Shown here in pieces: positions 13,188-15,738 of a stretch of 15,738 bases of DNA (position 1 is the stretch's first letter; each line of letters starts with the position of its first letter). Below the pieces are notes generated by a model. That model made no database searches. It worked only from the letters and a program-made list of their open reading frames with translations, and was not told the origin of the DNA. The stretch comes from an uncultured Prevotellaceae bacterium (GTDB lineage: Bacteria; Bacteroidota; Bacteroidia; Bacteroidales; Bacteroidaceae). The stretch is from NCBI GenBank assembly GCA_902775075.1, contig CACYKX010000055.1:1-15738 (forward strand), written 5' to 3'. The position numbers and the translations under genes were made by a program.

Positions 13188-14203
13188 TGCTGGCAGTGGC
13201 TGGTTCAGGCAAGACTACCTATCTGATAAGTCTGTTGAACCTCGAACAGCGTTTCTTGCTGGTCACATATACACGTAACAACTATGAGCACCTTAAAAGG
13301 TCGGTCATTAGAAAGTTTGGCTACTTCCCTGACAACATCAAGGTTTTAAAGTATTTCCAGTTCGTTTACTCATTCTGCTACAAGCCTTTCTGTGGCTTGG
13401 ACAAAAAAGCAAATGGCATTTGTTTTGAATTGCCGCCAGACCATTCCAGATATAGACCTGGAACTGATGAGTTTTATCGTACAAAATCGGGGCGGCTATA
13501 TCATAACCGCATTGCCCATTATTGCAGTACACAATGCGCTGACGGTATCAAAGTGAGGTTAGACAAGTATTATGATTTCTTCCTAATAGATGAAGTACAG
13601 GATTTTGCAGGGCATGATTTTAATCTGTTGATGAGTATTTTGCCTGATAGGTGTGAAACGATATGTGTGGGTGATTTCTACCAGCATACTTACGACACAA
13701 GTCTGGATGGAAATGTAAGGTCCTCTCTGTATAAGAAGTATCGACCATACATAAAGGAATGGGAAAAGGTTGGGGTTAATGTTGATACATCTTCATTGGC
13801 AAGGACTCGCCGTTGTAGTATGGATGTTTGTGACTTTGTGAAAGGTCTGGGTATTGAGATTGAATCTACAGGCGAAGCAAAGGGGACGGTGTCTTTTGTG
13901 GATGAAGAGTTGGCTTGTGAAGAGATAATAAACAATCCTTCAATACCGAAATTGTTTCTTAAAGATAGTGGCAAGTTCTATTGTGCAGGGTTGAACTGGG
14001 GAGCATCGAAGGGAATGGATAGTTTTGAGGATGTATGTGTGGTTTTGAATAAGTCGTCGTTTGATTTGTACAAAAAAAGTAAGTTGAACGATCTAAATCC
14101 ACAAACAAAGAACAAGTTGTATGTGGCTTGTACCAGAGCTCACAGAAATCTATATATTATGAGCTATAAGTGGTTGGAAAAGTATAGAAACCCAAACGAT
14201 TAA
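13172..14203 (+). CDS. Compact UvrD-like helicase, GajB-like (second pair), 343 aa
   Basis: A minimal SF1A helicase or ATPase. It has motif I LAVAGSGKTT (7-16), Ia LLVTYTRNN, II FFLIDEVQD (136-144), III ICVGDFYQHTYDTS, IV-like RTRRCS, V-like WGASKGMDSFEDV (276-288) and VI KLYVACTRAHRNLYI (315-329). At 343 aa it is much shorter than the roughly 490 aa of studied GajB. It lacks room for large 1B/2B subdomains, so it may sense ends or nucleotides rather than unwind processively. A Cys/His/Tyr-rich stretch at 63-121 is unusual. The start at 13172 overlaps the OLD gene. A second in-frame ATG at 13187 overlaps the OLD stop (TGATG) and would leave the P-loop intact. Confidence 0.85.
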   Translation: MGKRLMLAVAGSGKTTYLISLLNLEQRFLLVTYTRNNYEHLKRSVIRKFGYFPDNIKVLKYFQFVYSFCYKPFCGLDKKANGICFELPPDHSRYRPGTDEFYRTKSGRLYHNRIAHYCSTQCADGIKVRLDKYYDFFLIDEVQDFAGHDFNLLMSILPDRCETICVGDFYQHTYDTSLDGNVRSSLYKKYRPYIKEWEKVGVNVDTSSLARTRRCSMDVCDFVKGLGIEIESTGEAKGTVSFVDEELACEEIINNPSIPKLFLKDSGKFYCAGLNWGASKGMDSFEDVCVVLNKSSFDLYKKSKLNDLNPQTKNKLYVACTRAHRNLYIMSYKWLEKYRNPND

Positions 14204-14220
14204 CAAATAACAACTATATA

Positions 14221-15261
14221 ATGAAGAACATTCTTGTGACGGGTGGTGCCGGTTTCATTGGCAGCAACCTGATAAAGCGCTTGTTTAAGGACGTGAAGGG
14301 CGCAACGATTGTGAACATCGATAATATGAATGCATATTACGATGTCAGCCTGAAAGATTATCGTTTGAAGGAACTTGAAACGATGGTTCCCGAAGGGGTG
14401 AACTATAAGTTCGTGAAAGGCGATATTGCTGACAAAGCGTTAATCGACAAATTGTTTGCTGAGCATAAGTTCGACATCGTGGTGAACCTTGCTGCACAAG
14501 CGGGAGTTCGCTACTCAATTGAAAACCCTGATGCTTACATCCAGAGTAATATCATAGGCTTTTACAACATTCTGGAGGCTTGTAGGCACAATCCAGTGGA
14601 GCACTTGGTGTATGCATCATCATCGAGCGTCTATGGCGGCAACAAGAAGGTGCCGTTTGCGGTGGAGGACAGGGTGGACAACCCCGTGTCGCTCTACGCC
14701 GCCACCAAGAAGAGCAATGAGCTGTTTGCCCATTGTTACAGCAAATTGTATAATATCCCTTCCACTGGTTTGCGTTTCTTCACAGTCTATGGCCCTGCCG
14801 GAAGGCCCGATATGGCCTACTTTGGCTTCACCAACAAACTGCTGAAGGGTGAAACTATCCAGATTTACAACTACGGCAACTGCCGCCGCGACTTCACCTA
14901 CGTGGACGACATCGTGGAGGGCATTGTGCGCGTAATGGCCAAAGCCCCCGAGAAGCGCAACGGCGAAGACGGCCTGCCGATTCCGCCGTATGCCGTCTAT
15001 AACATCGGTGGCGGCCAACCGGAGAACTTGCTGGATTTTGTGCAGACCTTGCAAGAGGAGCTACTTCGTGCCGGTGTGTTGCCGCAGGATTACGACTTTG
15101 AAGCCCACAAGCAGCTGGTGCCCATGCAACCGGGAGATGTGCCGACAACATACGCTGACGCTACGGCATTGGAGAGGGACTTTGGGTTTACACCGAAGAT
15201 AACGCTGAGAGAAGGATTGCGGAAGTTTGCGGAGTGGTATGCGGCGTATTATAAAGTTTAG
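14221..15261 (+). CDS. NAD-dependent nucleotide-sugar epimerase, UDP-glucuronate 4-epimerase-like, 346 aa
   Basis: This extended short-chain dehydrogenase/reductase should use bound NAD to interconvert UDP-glucuronate and UDP-galacturonate for capsule or LPS synthesis in the cytoplasm. The NAD motif TGGAGFIG (7-14) opens the protein. ASSSSVYGG (132-140) and SLYAATK (157-163) give the Ser and Y159-xxx-K163 catalytic residues. NIDNMNAYYD, AGVRYSIENP and LRFFTVYGPAGRPDMA are typical of the CapI/GAE group. The length is normal. It starts 17 bases after the compact helicase gene but is metabolically unrelated to it. G+C rises within the gene: 28 of 60 bases at 14341-14400 against 38 of 60 at 14881-14940. 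This suggests a recombinant 3' half or different selection. Other UDP-sugar 4-epimerases remain possible. Confidence 0.92.
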   Translation: MKNILVTGGAGFIGSNLIKRLFKDVKGATIVNIDNMNAYYDVSLKDYRLKELETMVPEGVNYKFVKGDIADKALIDKLFAEHKFDIVVNLAAQAGVRYSIENPDAYIQSNIIGFYNILEACRHNPVEHLVYASSSSVYGGNKKVPFAVEDRVDNPVSLYAATKKSNELFAHCYSKLYNIPSTGLRFFTVYGPAGRPDMAYFGFTNKLLKGETIQIYNYGNCRRDFTYVDDIVEGIVRVMAKAPEKRNGEDGLPIPPYAVYNIGGGQPENLLDFVQTLQEELLRAGVLPQDYDFEAHKQLVPMQPGDVPTTYADATALERDFGFTPKITLREGLRKFAEWYAAYYKV

Positions 15262-15414
15262 AGTTTAGGGTTTAGAGTTGAGAGTCAGTTGGAAAGTTGA
15301 GAGTTTAAAGTTGCTTACGGCTTACCGCTTAATTTGGCTTACCGCCTACAGAAAAAAATTGACGTTTAAGTATCTATTTGTTTTTCAACCCAATAATAAA
15401 CCAATTCCGTAATT
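15262..15414. repeat. Degenerate GTTTAGAGTT-type repeats and GCTTACCGC repeats
   Basis: Immediately after the epimerase stop there are diverged copies of a GTTTAGAGTT/GTTGAGAGTT unit (about 15257-15310). These are followed by GCTTACGG and two copies of GGCTTACCGC (15319-15328 and 15336-15345). No ORF is supported here. The region includes the right copy of the 24-base repeat that also occurs at 163-186. Confidence 0.65.
15313..15336. repeat. 24-base dispersed repeat, right copy
   Basis: The sequence begins GCTTACGGCTTACCGC and ends TTAATTTG, differing from bases 163-186 at one position. It lies 79 bases before the 85-aa ORF. On the linear window the two copies bracket almost all of the sequence. 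On a circle they bracket only the two small ORFs. Confidence 0.7.
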
Positions 15415-15672
15415 ATGGACAATGATGCTTTTATAGCGATGATTCACAACAATCCTGGTTGGAATAATCTGACTAGGAAAGGAACTGCTTTCATAATTGT
15501 ACCATATAAAAATGTGGACTTTGAGCTTTTCAGAAATGATGTAAATCATTTTCTGCGGGTTCAACCACAGGGACCCTGTCAGGTTGAAATCATAAACGAA
15601 TTTAATGAATTGTTGGAGAGTTGTCGTTTTGAACTTTCCAAAGAATTGGAATGTGGGATGGGAGTCGCTTGA
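15415..15672 (+). CDS. Hypothetical protein, 85 aa
   Basis: An unrecognised small protein with an aromatic, charged composition: NNPGWNNLTRKGTAFIIVPY near the start and FELFRNDVNHFLRVQPQ in the middle. The mixed strand/helix pattern suggests a compact alpha/beta domain. There is no signal peptide or membrane segment. The ATG at 15415 follows a spacer with simple repeats. A short ORF starts 6 bases after its TGA, giving an operon-like pair that runs across the contig join. Its size is compatible with an antitoxin, immunity or anti-restriction protein, but nothing in the sequence decides this. Confidence 0.6.
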   Translation: MDNDAFIAMIHNNPGWNNLTRKGTAFIIVPYKNVDFELFRNDVNHFLRVQPQGPCQVEIINEFNELLESCRFELSKELECGMGVA

Positions 15673-15678
15673 CTCGAG

Positions 15679-15738
15679 ATGACAACGAAGCTGACCCTAT
15701 CAAATAGTTTTATGAATAATCAAGAACTTAAAGATTTA
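15679..15738 (+). CDS. Short hypothetical ORF, 5' part (continues at base 3 if circular)
   Basis: The ATG at 15679 opens MTTKLTLSNSFMNNQELKDL and runs off the right edge. The continuation is found at the left edge, where the frame ends at 120-122. A purine-rich GGGATGGGAG (15655-15664) upstream could serve ribosome binding. The complete ORF has 40 codons. Its restoration by circular closure is consistent with, but does not prove, a true circle. Confidence 0.35.
   Translation, partial: MTTKLTLSNSFMNNQELKDL
15680..15738. repeat. Right copy of 59-bp terminal direct repeat
   Basis: Identical to bases 1-59. The final base of the window coincides with the end of the match, as it would if the assembler stopped after re-reading its first k-mer. 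The unit length of circular closure is 15,679 bp. Confidence 0.95.

Noticed and set aside
14612..15202. Several ORFs on both strands inside the epimerase gene
   Set aside because: They are by-products of the higher G+C there. The epimerase frame has clear family motifs throughout, and the others are Arg/Cys-rich with no protein character.

Overview
The window looks like a piece of a Bacteroidales (Bacteroides/Prevotella-type) genome. Every gene I can support reads on the + strand. Between genes there are degenerate short tandem repeats of the kind common in that order (TTGACAATTGA-, GAAGGCTGAAG- and GTTTAGAGTTTAG-like). The gene set also fits: an S23-type four-helix-bundle protein, a WbuC-family cupin and a CapI-type nucleotide-sugar epimerase. 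The species is not determinable from the sequence. No tRNA, rRNA, CRISPR array, transposase, integrase, replication-initiation or mobilisation gene was seen.

Layout. (1) 1-1407: the tail of a 40-codon ORF, then an overlapping pair (154 aa unknown, plus a 256 aa protein with a PD-(D/E)xK nuclease-like signature). (2) 1408-1733: a 326-base gap with one small hairpin. (3) 1734-3564: a translationally coupled trio consisting of a TIGR04255-like protein, a GWDGxGA-motif protein with a possible membrane segment, and a small third protein. (4) 3565-4285: a WbuC-like cupin with a damaged or atypical start, then repeat-rich non-coding DNA. (5) 4286-5215: a four-helix-bundle protein and a small P-loop protein sharing a 12-base leader. 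(6) 5241-14203: the core of the window, containing two complete OLD-nuclease/UvrD-helicase (Gabija-type) pairs in tandem (732+612 aa and 522+343 aa). Between them lie a HEPN-like protein and a protein fusing a zinc cytidine-deaminase-type domain to a HATPase_c_4/winged-helix regulator. The regulator's 3' end runs into a duplicated palindrome array. (7) 14221-15261: a UDP-glucuronate 4-epimerase-like gene. (8) 15262-15738: repeat-rich spacer, an 85 aa ORF and the start of the same 40-codon ORF found at the left edge.

The first and last 59 bases are identical, so the contig closes into a circle of 15,679 bp. Closing it restores a 40-codon ORF 6 bases downstream of the 85 aa ORF. With no replicon or mobility gene, this may be an excised circle, a tandem duplication or a k-mer overlap made by the assembler.

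Working model (inference): this is an anti-phage defence island lodged between surface-polysaccharide genes. The OLD/Toprim proteins would nick or cut DNA, and the UvrD partners would sense or unwind DNA ends. The HEPN-like protein could add an RNA-cleaving arm. The deaminase-HATPase fusion may be a nucleotide-handling or sensing regulator acting on the TCTAGACA palindromes ahead of the second pair. The double Gabija-type locus with this middle section is the best candidate for an undescribed composite system.
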